From positions 3,842,501-3,906,500 of the forward strand of contig NZ_CP017946.1 of the NCBI RefSeq assembly GCF_003952665.1: 64,000 nt of DNA, written 5' to 3'. This DNA comes from Bosea sp. Tri-49. Lineage in GTDB: Bacteria > Pseudomonadota > Alphaproteobacteria > Rhizobiales > Beijerinckiaceae. The position numbers and the translations under genes are program-made. Below, in pieces: positions 53,721 to 62,366 of this stretch. The notes under the pieces are model-generated. The model was given only the letters and a program-made list of their open reading frames with translations. It did no database searches and had not been told where the DNA came from. Positions within the stretch are counted from its first letter, which is position 1. Each line of letters opens with the position of its first letter.

Positions 53721-55547
53721 ATGACTGCGCGAGCGCTGACCAAACGAGCCCTTTGCCTGACGGTTGCCTGCCTTACGGCGGCATCACCGGTGGGGGTTAC
53801 GGCGCAAACGCAGATGATGGCCGGGTTCGACCCGTACAATCCGTTCGGCTCCGCCGCCCAGCTCCTCTGGCAGCGCATCCAGCAGCAATGCCCGCAGCTC
53901 AAGCTGCCGGTCGCCATCGGCATTGCCTCGCGCCCTGCGACCCGTGACGCCTTCACGACTGATCAGGGCAATAACATCATGCAGCAGATCAGAGCTGCAT
54001 TCTCGAACATTCCGGGCGTCTCGATGGCGCCCTGGCTCGATATCGACCCGATCAAGGGCATCGTCGATACCGGGGTGCTCGACAGCCCGATGGCGGGCAA
54101 TAGCAAGGAACAGCTCGCCAAGATCCAGATCGAGGTCCGGGCGTCAGGCCAAAAGGTCGGCGCGGCAGCGCGCTTCAACCTGTCCGCGCATGGCTGGAAC
54201 GGCTATGAGAGCTGCTCGCCGAGCCTCGACCCCTTCACCGTCTCGCAGGATTTCATCGGCGAGGAGTACAGCTCGACCGACGAGCTCTTCAACCGGGTCG
54301 CAGCCGGCGTCTGGGCGGCCTCTGTCGACACCTCCAACCCCGTCACGCTCTCGGTCAGGATGCTGAGCGGCCTGCCCGTCAGCCCCGGCTGGCAGGAATT
54401 CTTCTCCGACAAGCTGCGGCGCGCGCTGAGCAAGCAGAATGCCGAGGAGAAAGAGACCAAAATCCGGGCCGAGCGCCATGTCTCGCTGGTGATCGCACAT
54501 GACCCCGCCGGCGCCGAGGACAAGCGCTGGGAAGGCATGGTCACTGTCGACCCGCGCCCGCTGGGCTACCGGATCTCGGTCAGTGTCAACCGCCGGAACA
54601 CGACACCGGTCTCCGAGGACGGGCTGGTCACGCTCGACGAGTTGCCGACGATGCAGCAATGGGCCGCGCTCGGCCCGACGGCCCAGACGCCGCGGCTCGA
54701 CCAGACGCCGATGCGGATCAATGCCCGCATCGAAGGTGGCCGGGCCCTGCAGCAATACCCCTTCCTGGTCGTGCAGGAATCCTATGTCGAGGTCGATATT
54801 CCGACCGGCAGCGTCCGTGGGCCGCACCCGACCGTGCCCGTCGACGTGCTCGGCCGCAACAACGCCCCGATGAAGACCATCCACATCGCCAATCCGAGCC
54901 GCCCGAACCTGCGGCGCTACAAGCTCGGCCCCGGCGAGTACACGATCCGGGTCGGCAGTGCCGGCCCCGTCGCACAGGATTTCCAACTGCGGGCCCGTGC
55001 GGTCGACACCAAGGATATGCTGGTGCCCGAAGCGCCCGGCAGGCTTCTGCGCCGCTTCCAGGACTGGTACGCCAGCGTCTCCGAGGATCCCCGCACCGGC
55101 CAGCGCACCTGCTTTGCCTACACCGCAGCGCAGGAGGCAACACCGCGCTATTGGCGCGAACAGGCGCCCTTCATCCTGTTGCAGACCAGCAGCGGTGGAA
55201 CCAACGATCTCCAGCATCTGATCGAGGACAAGCGCTACTACAAGCCTGGCGCGCCCTTCGAGGCAGTGATCAACGAGGGCAGCGCGATGCGCCGGCTCAA
55301 TGCCGCCCCGACCGCCTCCGGCAATTTCATCCGCCCGATGAAGCAAGGCTCGAACGGTCAGCCCATCCTCGATATGGACGCGGTTGCCGGCTACAATCGA
55401 GGCACGACGCTAGAGATTAGCGGCACCACGCCTGAGGGGCGTCCGGCCCATGTGGTCTACTCGCTGCAGGGCTACCGCGCCGCCGTCAACGCGATGTCGC
55501 TGGAATGCGGTCGGCGCGACCTCGCCAACGCCTTGGTCTGGAAGTAG
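53721..55547 (+). CDS. Large secreted protein of unknown function
   Basis: I do not recognise this 608-aa protein. A signal peptide (about 1-29, ending VGVTAQ) predicts export. Residues ~30-240 contain VAIGIASRPATRDAFTTDQGN and a beta-rich core. The middle (about 250-420) is extended and beta-rich with few Cys. The C-terminal ~170 residues (RTCFAYTAAQEATPRYWRE..., FEAVINEGSAMRRL..., VVYSLQGYRAAVNAMSLEC) are faintly like the invasion-associated locus B (IalB) fold. The ATG follows a short spacer after the hairpin at 53674-53701. It precedes an operon of other unknown proteins and may work with them. Confidence 0.85.
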   Translation: MTARALTKRALCLTVACLTAASPVGVTAQTQMMAGFDPYNPFGSAAQLLWQRIQQQCPQLKLPVAIGIASRPATRDAFTTDQGNNIMQQIRAAFSNIPGVSMAPWLDIDPIKGIVDTGVLDSPMAGNSKEQLAKIQIEVRASGQKVGAAARFNLSAHGWNGYESCSPSLDPFTVSQDFIGEEYSSTDELFNRVAAGVWAASVDTSNPVTLSVRMLSGLPVSPGWQEFFSDKLRRALSKQNAEEKETKIRAERHVSLVIAHDPAGAEDKRWEGMVTVDPRPLGYRISVSVNRRNTTPVSEDGLVTLDELPTMQQWAALGPTAQTPRLDQTPMRINARIEGGRALQQYPFLVVQESYVEVDIPTGSVRGPHPTVPVDVLGRNNAPMKTIHIANPSRPNLRRYKLGPGEYTIRVGSAGPVAQDFQLRARAVDTKDMLVPEAPGRLLRRFQDWYASVSEDPRTGQRTCFAYTAAQEATPRYWREQAPFILLQTSSGGTNDLQHLIEDKRYYKPGAPFEAVINEGSAMRRLNAAPTASGNFIRPMKQGSNGQPILDMDAVAGYNRGTTLEISGTTPEGRPAHVVYSLQGYRAAVNAMSLECGRRDLANALVWK

Positions 55548-55563
55548 TCGCCCGCCTATGCGT

Positions 55564-56139
55564 TCAGGCCAGCGCGAGCGTCGCCTGCGCCGACCCCGTT
55601 CCGTCGCCGGCAGACTCGAACCTGATCAGGCCGTGGCGAACGTCCTTGGCCGCGTCAAGCACGGAGGTGAGGGAGCGGGCGGAGCGTTCCAGCACGCCGA
55701 GCAGTGCCGGGACGAGGCGCGGATCGCTCCAGACATCCTGCGCACGGCGTCCGAAGGGGGCAAGGAAGGGTTCGAGCCCGCTCCAGGCGAAAACAATCTC
55801 GCGCGGACGCGTCGCAGCTGCATCGAGGCCGAGCAGGATGCGCTCGATGATCGGGGCCCAGACACCATCGTCATAACGGCCGGCCGGCAGCAGGACGATC
55901 AGCTTCTCGGCGCTCGTCAGTGCCGCCTGCGCCTCCGAGGTGGCCTGACCCGAATCACGGAACAGGCGCGGCAGCAGGCGCGGCGCGAGGAAGCTTGCCG
56001 CAATCGTGTGCGGCGACCCATCCGAGGCATCCGACAGCGCCAGCGCACGAGCCGTCACGTCTTGGCCGGCAGTGGCCTGGGCGAGCGTGACCGGCAAGGC
56101 AGCCGGCAAAGCGGCAAAGCAAACCGTTTCTGCCGTCAT
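55564..56139 (-). CDS. Unknown 191-aa protein divergent from the Hsp70-like operon
   Basis: I do not recognise this protein. It begins MTAETVCFAALPAALPVTLAQ, has a helical middle and a hydrophobic strand-turn region LIVLLPAGRYDDGVWAPIIERIL. No signal or membrane helix is certain. The frame is open to 56292, but ATG 56139 removes a Cys/Arg-rich shadow-like stretch. It converges on the 608-aa gene (16 nt) and is divergent from the 788-aa gene across 203 bp, which suggests shared regulation. Confidence 0.7.
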   Translation of the reverse strand: MTAETVCFAALPAALPVTLAQATAGQDVTARALALSDASDGSPHTIAASFLAPRLLPRLFRDSGQATSEAQAALTSAEKLIVLLPAGRYDDGVWAPIIERILLGLDAAATRPREIVFAWSGLEPFLAPFGRRAQDVWSDPRLVPALLGVLERSARSLTSVLDAAKDVRHGLIRFESAGDGTGSAQATLALA

Positions 56140-56342
56140 CGCTTCCCGCTCCGTGTCAGCATCCACCCCCGCCTTTCCGGCAAGCCGGCCCTGCAGGTCT
56201 CCAAAGTTGCGGCCAGCCGGCCACAAGATCAGGCCCGCACACCGAAAGTTGGGCCCGGTGCATCTCTTGCAAGACGTCGGACCATCGCGCAAGGTCGCCT
56301 CGCGTCATCCCGCCTCATTCGTCTTTCGCGGAGCCTGTTTTC

Positions 56343-58709
56343 GTGACTTCCTCCGTGGCGCCTGTCGCTATCATCTGGGACGGGTCGCGCCATGTCGCCG
56401 CGATCTGGCGACAAAGCGCCCCGATCCGTTTCCTGGCGGCCGAGGAGGCCGGAGGACGTATCAGCCTGATCGCTGCCGCCGACGCAGGGACCACGCCGCT
56501 GCACGGCAAGCTACCCACGGGAAGCCGAGCCCTTCATGCCGTGACGCTCACCGCAGACGGCCGACTGACCACGGTTCCCGCCCAGCTCGACGAAAGGCTT
56601 TCGCTCAACGAAGCCGACCGGCGCTCGCTCGGCCTTTCGCTCGTGCAGGTGCATCGCGAGACCGACGGCGCACTCGTGCTGCAGGACGAGTTGGCCGGCG
56701 CCCAGACGCAAGCCGAGCTTCTGGCTTCCGGCTTCAACCAGGCCAGCGGCCCGGAGACGGAAGGCTTTCGCCTGTTGGTTGGCCCCTTCCTCAACCCTGA
56801 GGATGAGCGGGCCGCTCTGACAAAGATGACCGCAATCCGTAGCGGCCCGGCAGACGGTCTGGCACTCTCGTTCAGCGGCGACGATGCGCAGATTGCATCC
56901 GAAGTGATTCTGGTCGCGCATCTGCCGGCAGCGATGCGCGAGGCCAGGCAGGCGCTGGGCCAGATCGATCAGGAACTTCGGCTCGCCATCGAGACCGAAC
57001 TCGACCTGCTCGCCGCTTCGCTCACCGACCAGCGCGACGTCGATGCGACCGGCCTCGGCCGTCTTGCCGCGCTGCGCCGCGGCTTTCGCCTGATCCGCCC
57101 ACAGGCCCGACCCGACGGCAGCGCCGGTATCGCGCTCCCCGATTGGGTCGAGGGTGACGAAATCATCGTCTTCGCCGCGCCGCGCCGCCAGCTGACCTGG
57201 ACTGGCGAGGGCGAGACGATCAGCGGCACGCCAATGACGTTGCGCTGGCAGGACGGGGCGTTCGCCGTGACCTCGCACCGCCAGGGCTATGCCGCCTCGA
57301 CCGCGACCGGATTGACGCTTGGTGCAAGCGGCGGCAACGCCCTGGTCGTCGCAGAGGCCGGCGCGAGCGTACCGCTGCATGATGATCTTGCGCTCGCCGC
57401 AGGCCGGCTGGCCGAGGGGCTATGGCGCGCCACGAGCGCTCTCCAGCCGGCGCGCCTCGCCGCCATGCTCGATGAGATCGCCGGACGTGCTGCATCAGCG
57501 CCTGTCGGGCAGCTCGCGCGGCTCGATGCGCGGGCCAAGGACGCCGCGCCGGCAAGTCTGCTCGATGCGCTTGCCGCGACCGCGGGTATCGATCCGTCGC
57601 GGACGGACGAGCTCGGCGAACGCACGCTCGACGAACAGATCGCCATGCTGCTGCGGGGGATTACACAGCCGCAGCTGGCAAGACGCGCCTGCGCCGTCCG
57701 CCTCGCTTTGCCCCTGCCCGGTACTGCCCGCGAAGAGGCGGCGATAGAGCGGCTGCTTGCCTGGTACGAGGACCCCAATCTCCCGCAAGTGCTCGCCCGC
57801 GAGGCTATGGCATTGGCCGGCCACGATCGGCGGGCGATGCGCCTGCTGCACGATGTTGCCGCGAGCGCTCATCAGAGCTGGCTCGACGCCGGCCTCGTAA
57901 CCGAAGTCGAAGAGGCGGTGGCGGACGCCGCCACGCGCAGTGGCCAGCGCCGGCTCTCGCCGCTCGATACCCTGCTGCTCAACCTGCGGCGGCAGCCACC
58001 GCGGCAGCCGGCACCAGGCCTCGAAGCGGTCGCTCGCATGCGCAGCGAGCTTGGCGAGGCCGCGCAGCAAGCGAGCCAGTCGGCGGCGATCACCGACGAG
58101 CTGGCCCGACGACTCGGTGAGCTGACGCCGGGCGAGATCGTCCTGCTGCATGGCCATTTCGCCGGCTTGCGGCGCGAGGTCGAGCAGGCGCTCGCAACCG
58201 CCGATCTCATTCGGGGTTGGGAACAGGTGGCCGGGTATCCGGACCTCGCCGCGCGCGCCCATAGCGGCGGCGATCCCGTGCGCGGCGCCGAGCGTCTCAC
58301 GGCAACGAGCCGCCATTTCGCCGGCTCTCTGGCGCATGTCGAGAGTCTCGCTCCGGCTCTGGCCGGTCTCTCGGCACAGATCGATGCCTTACTCGGTCCC
58401 GCGGGCGAAGCCACGAGCCGCGGCCAGGCGCTGCGCATGACGCTCGAAAGCTATAGCCGGCTGCTGTTGGCGCAAATGGTGCTGTGCGAAGCCGACGCCG
58501 CCTTCGCCGAGGTGCCTTTCGCCGGCCGAGCGCTCGCTAACCCCCAAGATACCAGCTTCGGCGCCGCCTATCGCCGGCTCCGGGCCGGTGCGGGCGACAT
58601 GCTGCCGCGCTATCTCGCCGCGGCCGCCGCATTGACCGGCCTCGATCATCACTGGGGCATTGCGCTTGCCGGCGACGCCGCGGCCACCGCTTCGAGGCAG
58701 GACGCATGA
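56343..58709 (+). CDS. Unknown 788-aa protein, first gene of the Hsp70-like operon
   Basis: I find no known domain. Residues ~1-160 are beta-rich (VAIIWDGSRHVAAIWRQ...). Residues ~195-320 continue with mixed structure and a strand-rich part (GDEIIVFAAPRRQLTWTGEGE). From ~360 to the end the protein is almost entirely helical and Ala/Leu/Arg-rich, suggesting a scaffold or helical repeat. It has no signal peptide, membrane helix or P-loop. Start is GTG 56343. The stop overlaps the ATG of the next gene (ATGA), so both are made in similar amounts and probably interact. Confidence 0.85.
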   Translation: MTSSVAPVAIIWDGSRHVAAIWRQSAPIRFLAAEEAGGRISLIAAADAGTTPLHGKLPTGSRALHAVTLTADGRLTTVPAQLDERLSLNEADRRSLGLSLVQVHRETDGALVLQDELAGAQTQAELLASGFNQASGPETEGFRLLVGPFLNPEDERAALTKMTAIRSGPADGLALSFSGDDAQIASEVILVAHLPAAMREARQALGQIDQELRLAIETELDLLAASLTDQRDVDATGLGRLAALRRGFRLIRPQARPDGSAGIALPDWVEGDEIIVFAAPRRQLTWTGEGETISGTPMTLRWQDGAFAVTSHRQGYAASTATGLTLGASGGNALVVAEAGASVPLHDDLALAAGRLAEGLWRATSALQPARLAAMLDEIAGRAASAPVGQLARLDARAKDAAPASLLDALAATAGIDPSRTDELGERTLDEQIAMLLRGITQPQLARRACAVRLALPLPGTAREEAAIERLLAWYEDPNLPQVLAREAMALAGHDRRAMRLLHDVAASAHQSWLDAGLVTEVEEAVADAATRSGQRRLSPLDTLLLNLRRQPPRQPAPGLEAVARMRSELGEAAQQASQSAAITDELARRLGELTPGEIVLLHGHFAGLRREVEQALATADLIRGWEQVAGYPDLAARAHSGGDPVRGAERLTATSRHFAGSLAHVESLAPALAGLSAQIDALLGPAGEATSRGQALRMTLESYSRLLLAQMVLCEADAAFAEVPFAGRALANPQDTSFGAAYRRLRAGAGDMLPRYLAAAAALTGLDHHWGIALAGDAAATASRQDA

Positions 58710-61700
58710 CCAGCTTGCCCTGCTACAACCTCGAGACCCGGCTCGGGAGCTTTGCCGCGACCATTGCGCTCGACCGTAGCGGCGACTTGATCGACCTCCT
58801 CGCCTTCGAGGCGCCGGAAGACATGGTCAAGGCGGTAACGGTCTCGCTGGTCTCGCATACGCCCAGCCTCGCCAGCGGTATCGATATCGGCTGGCTGCAA
58901 GGTAATGCTTTGCTCGACAAGGCCGCGGTCCGGGCTGGCGAGCGCCTCGTGCTGGGCCTGCGCCGCGAGGCGGTGATGCGCGCCGTGGCGAACCATCGAG
59001 CCCAGGTCGATGTCGACGGCGACGCCAGCATCGAGATCGCGTTCTCCACCATCGTCGAGACGGCGAGCGGCACCCGCGCCTCGCCGCGACGCCTCCTCAA
59101 GGTCGCCGCGCTTGCCGGCGCCTCGCAGCCGGAATGGCGGATCGAGCCGGTCGAGATCGACCTGGATTCCCTGCACGCCGGCAAGCTGCTCGCGATCGGC
59201 CAGATCGCCATCGATATCCCCAGGGACATCGTGCTCGAAGGCCGGCGCGGGCTGACCCTCGAGGCGAGCTGCTTTGGCCTCAGGGCGCAGCATCTCTCGC
59301 TCGGCGTCGCTGCGCCGATGGATCATTCGGTCTCGCTCAGGCGCTTTCCGGACACCGGCACCGCGACCAGCCGGCACCTGATCTGGCTCGCCGATGCGCC
59401 GGCGCTGGCCGGTCAGGAAGTGCGCCTCGACGTGACCCTGACGCGCGATGCCGTGCTCGATTTTGTCGACGAGACGATCCAGGCCAATCCAAAAGCGCCG
59501 CTGCAGGTGAGGCTGACCGCCAAGCTCGGCGGCTGGGTCGGTCAAGACGGCGCCGGCCATGATCCGGACGGCCCGGCCAAGCCGTGGTCGAGCGCGCTCG
59601 AAGCGCGCTCGGTGCCGATCCGCAGCCAGAACCGCGGCGAGGTCGCGCTGACCATCGCGGGACAGCATTTCACCTGCCCGCTCGGCGGCAACGCGCAGTT
59701 CGAGATCGCCGGCGGGCTCAATGCCGAGGTCGACCCGGACGACGAGACCTCGATCGTGCGCTGCGACGGGCTGGTGATCGACCTGCGCCGCTGGCCGCTG
59801 ACCCGGACCGCGCCGCTGACGGTCGAGGTCACCAGCCGCATGGGCGAGAGCGAGATCGCCGAGCCATCGACATCGTTCCCGCTCGAGATCGTGCGCGAGG
59901 GCGATTTCGGCCGGCGCGGCCGCGCCGTCGTGCCGATGCAGAACCTGACCTCGACCCTGTCGCGTGCCGTGCGCACCAGCGGCGCCAATGTGCTGCGCGG
60001 TGAGATCACGGTCTCGCTCGCGATCAAGTCCGGCGACGAGGGCGGCCAGGCCTTTGCGCAGGCGAGCCTGCCGCTGCGCTATAGCCGCCGCGTCCACCGC
60101 CTGCCGATCTGCATCGATCTCGGGGCCTCCGCCACCTCGATCTGGTCCGGCGCGCCGCGTGCCGCCGGCCGCGCCACCGAGATCAGGCCGCTGGCCCTCG
60201 GAACCTGGCTCGCCGCCCATGTCGACCCGCGCCATGGCGAAGCAACCTTGCAGGATGCCGGCGCTGCGCCGCTGATCCCGAGCCATGTCGGGCTCGATTC
60301 CGGCAACAATCTGCGCGCCGACCACGCGCCGCATAGCCTACCGGACCTCGCTCTGATCGGCTCGGACCGCGCGAGCGTCGCGCGACGGCTGAAAGCATTT
60401 TCGCGGCGTTACGACGTCTCCGCCCCTGCCCCACCGCCGCAGGCCGGTCTGCCCGAAGGTGGCAAGCGGATCGACTCGCTGAAGCACGCGCTGACCTCCG
60501 GCGCGGTCTCGCTGACTCTGAATGAGCCGGTGCACCGCTACGACGCCGCGGCCGACCGGGTCGTCGCCACCAACACCGTCGAGATCGCGCCACTGGTCGC
60601 CGATGTGCTCGACGAGCTCGTCGACCTCTATGTGCTGCGTCTCGGCGAGGATCGCCTGCGGGTCGAGGACCAGGCGCCGCCCCCGGTGGTGCCGCGCATC
60701 CTGGTCTCCTGCCCGAGCGGTATCGGCGACGAGATCGCCTCGCGCTACCGCGCCGCGCTCGAACTCTTCTCTCAGCGGCTGGAACGCCTCTTTCCCGGCA
60801 CGACCAGCTTCCCCGACGCCGCCGTCACCGTACCCGAAGCGGTCGCGGCCGCACGCTATGTCGCCAGCCTGCCGGAGGTGCGCGCCGCCGTGCCGGACAT
60901 GGGTGAGGCGCTGCTCATCACGCTCGACATCGGCGGCGGCACCAGCGACGTCGCGCTCGCGTCTCTACGTCGCGATGGCGACCGGCTGAACCATTCGACG
61001 CTCGCGACCTTCGGCCTGCCTGTCGGCGGCGACCTGATCGACGAGGCACTGACCGGCATCGCCGCGACGCTGATCGACCGGGCGATGGAGGGGCAGGACG
61101 CCCATTGGCAGCCTGCCTTCGCCGAAGCCTCGCTCGCCCGCGCGATCCAGCGCGAGGACGCGGCCGCGCTGGCGGCACGCGGCTGGCTGCGCAATGCGGT
61201 GAAACAGGCCAAGGCGCGCCTTGCCAACCATCTGAGCGAGAAGGCGCAGGCCTCCTCGGCGCGCTATCGTTGGGATGCGGATGCGGCCGATGAGACGTTC
61301 GACCTCATCCTCGCCGAGGTGAGGCCGGACGGCGGACCGGCCGGCCTCTATGTCGCCCAGAACGAGCCGAAGCTGGCGGAGGCGGCATCCAGGCCGGGTC
61401 TGCGGCTTGTGCTCGACAGTCCCGACAAGGCCGGCACCTGCCGTCTCGTGCTCAAGCTCTCGCGCGCTGCGCTGGAGAAAGGTGCCGGCGAGGCCTCGCA
61501 GCGCCTGGCCGAAATCGGCGCCGTGCTCGGCGGCATGCTGCCGCGCCTCGCCCGCGCCGCCGGCCCGAATCCGGTGCGCCGGCCGACCGTGATCATGGTG
61601 CCGACCGGGCGCGCCGCGCTCTGGCCGCCGATCTTCGAGGCGATCGCGGTCGAGGCCGAGGCCAGCCGGGCCGCCTTCCCGTTCGAGCGGCCGTTCTCGC

Positions 61701-62245
61701 CGGCGGCGATGAAGAAGGCGGTGATCGCAGGCGCGGCGATCCTCGGCATCGAGGGCGACATGGCCGGCAGCACCGTGCAGCACAAGAACCCGCTCGGCAT
61801 CGCCGCGATGGCAGTGCAGATGCGCGATCTCGGCGCCACCGGCCTACGCACCGAATTCGCGGCCGAGCGCATCCATTACCTCGGCTACGACATCGCCTCG
61901 GGTGCGCGTGTCCATGCCGAGCATGACGAGACCGCACCGAGCCTTGGCGGGCGCGCCAATCTCGGCCGCCGCTTCCAGTTCGTGCGCACGATCCCGGGGC
62001 TCGATCCGCAAGGGAAAGCGCTGGCGCGCCTGCGCCCATTGCTCGACGGACAGGAGCCGATGGTGCTGCTCGAGGGCGATTCCATCGTCGAGGCACACCG
62101 GGAAGGGCTAGACGGCTTCGGCGTCTGCGAGATCATCAGCGAGGTGCTGTCGCCCTCGAGCCGCAAGGTCACGGTGGTCGCCGCCAATGAGGGCTGGGAA
62201 GCCTGCTGGCGGATCGAGCACGACCGCGTCTCGCGCATCTATTAG
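58706..62245 (+). CDS. Giant Hsp70/actin-fold ATPase (SrfB-like?)
   Basis: The 1179-aa product has a beta-rich N-terminal region (about 1-460) of unknown fold, followed by an Hsp70/actin-type ATPase. Phosphate-1 is at D471 (PICIDLGASATSIW), phosphate-2 at D741-IGGGTSD (LLITLDIGGGTSDVALASL), and the adenosine motif at about 962-972 (VIMVPTGRAAL). An insertion-rich subdomain lies between the first two, and no substrate-binding domain of DnaK type follows. The general plan recalls virulence factor SrfB proteins, but I cannot confirm homology. Cytoplasmic; coupled to the 788-aa gene. Confidence 0.85.
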   Translation: MTSLPCYNLETRLGSFAATIALDRSGDLIDLLAFEAPEDMVKAVTVSLVSHTPSLASGIDIGWLQGNALLDKAAVRAGERLVLGLRREAVMRAVANHRAQVDVDGDASIEIAFSTIVETASGTRASPRRLLKVAALAGASQPEWRIEPVEIDLDSLHAGKLLAIGQIAIDIPRDIVLEGRRGLTLEASCFGLRAQHLSLGVAAPMDHSVSLRRFPDTGTATSRHLIWLADAPALAGQEVRLDVTLTRDAVLDFVDETIQANPKAPLQVRLTAKLGGWVGQDGAGHDPDGPAKPWSSALEARSVPIRSQNRGEVALTIAGQHFTCPLGGNAQFEIAGGLNAEVDPDDETSIVRCDGLVIDLRRWPLTRTAPLTVEVTSRMGESEIAEPSTSFPLEIVREGDFGRRGRAVVPMQNLTSTLSRAVRTSGANVLRGEITVSLAIKSGDEGGQAFAQASLPLRYSRRVHRLPICIDLGASATSIWSGAPRAAGRATEIRPLALGTWLAAHVDPRHGEATLQDAGAAPLIPSHVGLDSGNNLRADHAPHSLPDLALIGSDRASVARRLKAFSRRYDVSAPAPPPQAGLPEGGKRIDSLKHALTSGAVSLTLNEPVHRYDAAADRVVATNTVEIAPLVADVLDELVDLYVLRLGEDRLRVEDQAPPPVVPRILVSCPSGIGDEIASRYRAALELFSQRLERLFPGTTSFPDAAVTVPEAVAAARYVASLPEVRAAVPDMGEALLITLDIGGGTSDVALASLRRDGDRLNHSTLATFGLPVGGDLIDEALTGIAATLIDRAMEGQDAHWQPAFAEASLARAIQREDAAALAARGWLRNAVKQAKARLANHLSEKAQASSARYRWDADAADETFDLILAEVRPDGGPAGLYVAQNEPKLAEAASRPGLRLVLDSPDKAGTCRLVLKLSRAALEKGAGEASQRLAEIGAVLGGMLPRLARAAGPNPVRRPTVIMVPTGRAALWPPIFEAIAVEAEASRAAFPFERPFSPAAMKKAVIAGAAILGIEGDMAGSTVQHKNPLGIAAMAVQMRDLGATGLRTEFAAERIHYLGYDIASGARVHAEHDETAPSLGGRANLGRRFQFVRTIPGLDPQGKALARLRPLLDGQEPMVLLEGDSIVEAHREGLDGFGVCEIISEVLSPSSRKVTVVAANEGWEACWRIEHDRVSRIY

Positions 62246-62296
62246 GATCGCAGGATCGTCATGGCCCGCACGCGAAAACGGCTCTGGCGTTCACAA

Positions 62297-62315
62297 AGGC
62301 GGGCTCGGCCCGCCT
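62297..62315 (+). promoter_or_regulatory. Perfect hairpin between the ATPase and 495-aa genes
   Basis: AGGCGGGC (62297-62304) pairs perfectly with GCCCGCCT (62308-62315) over a TCG loop. No T-run follows, so it is probably not a full terminator. It could set the ratio of the 495-aa protein to the ATPase by partial termination or mRNA processing. Confidence 0.55.
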
Positions 62316-62366
62316 CGTCGCGACCGTATTTCTATCCCGACTTTTTCGCCCGAGTGAGCTGACGCC

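Noticed and set aside
53704..53724. Six-codon upstream frame ending on the ATGA of the 608-aa gene
   Set aside because: Too short to distinguish from chance, and no clear ribosome site precedes it.
58649..60334. 561-codon leftward open frame
   Set aside because: Antisense shadow of the Hsp70-like gene, low-complexity Arg/Gly/Asp composition.
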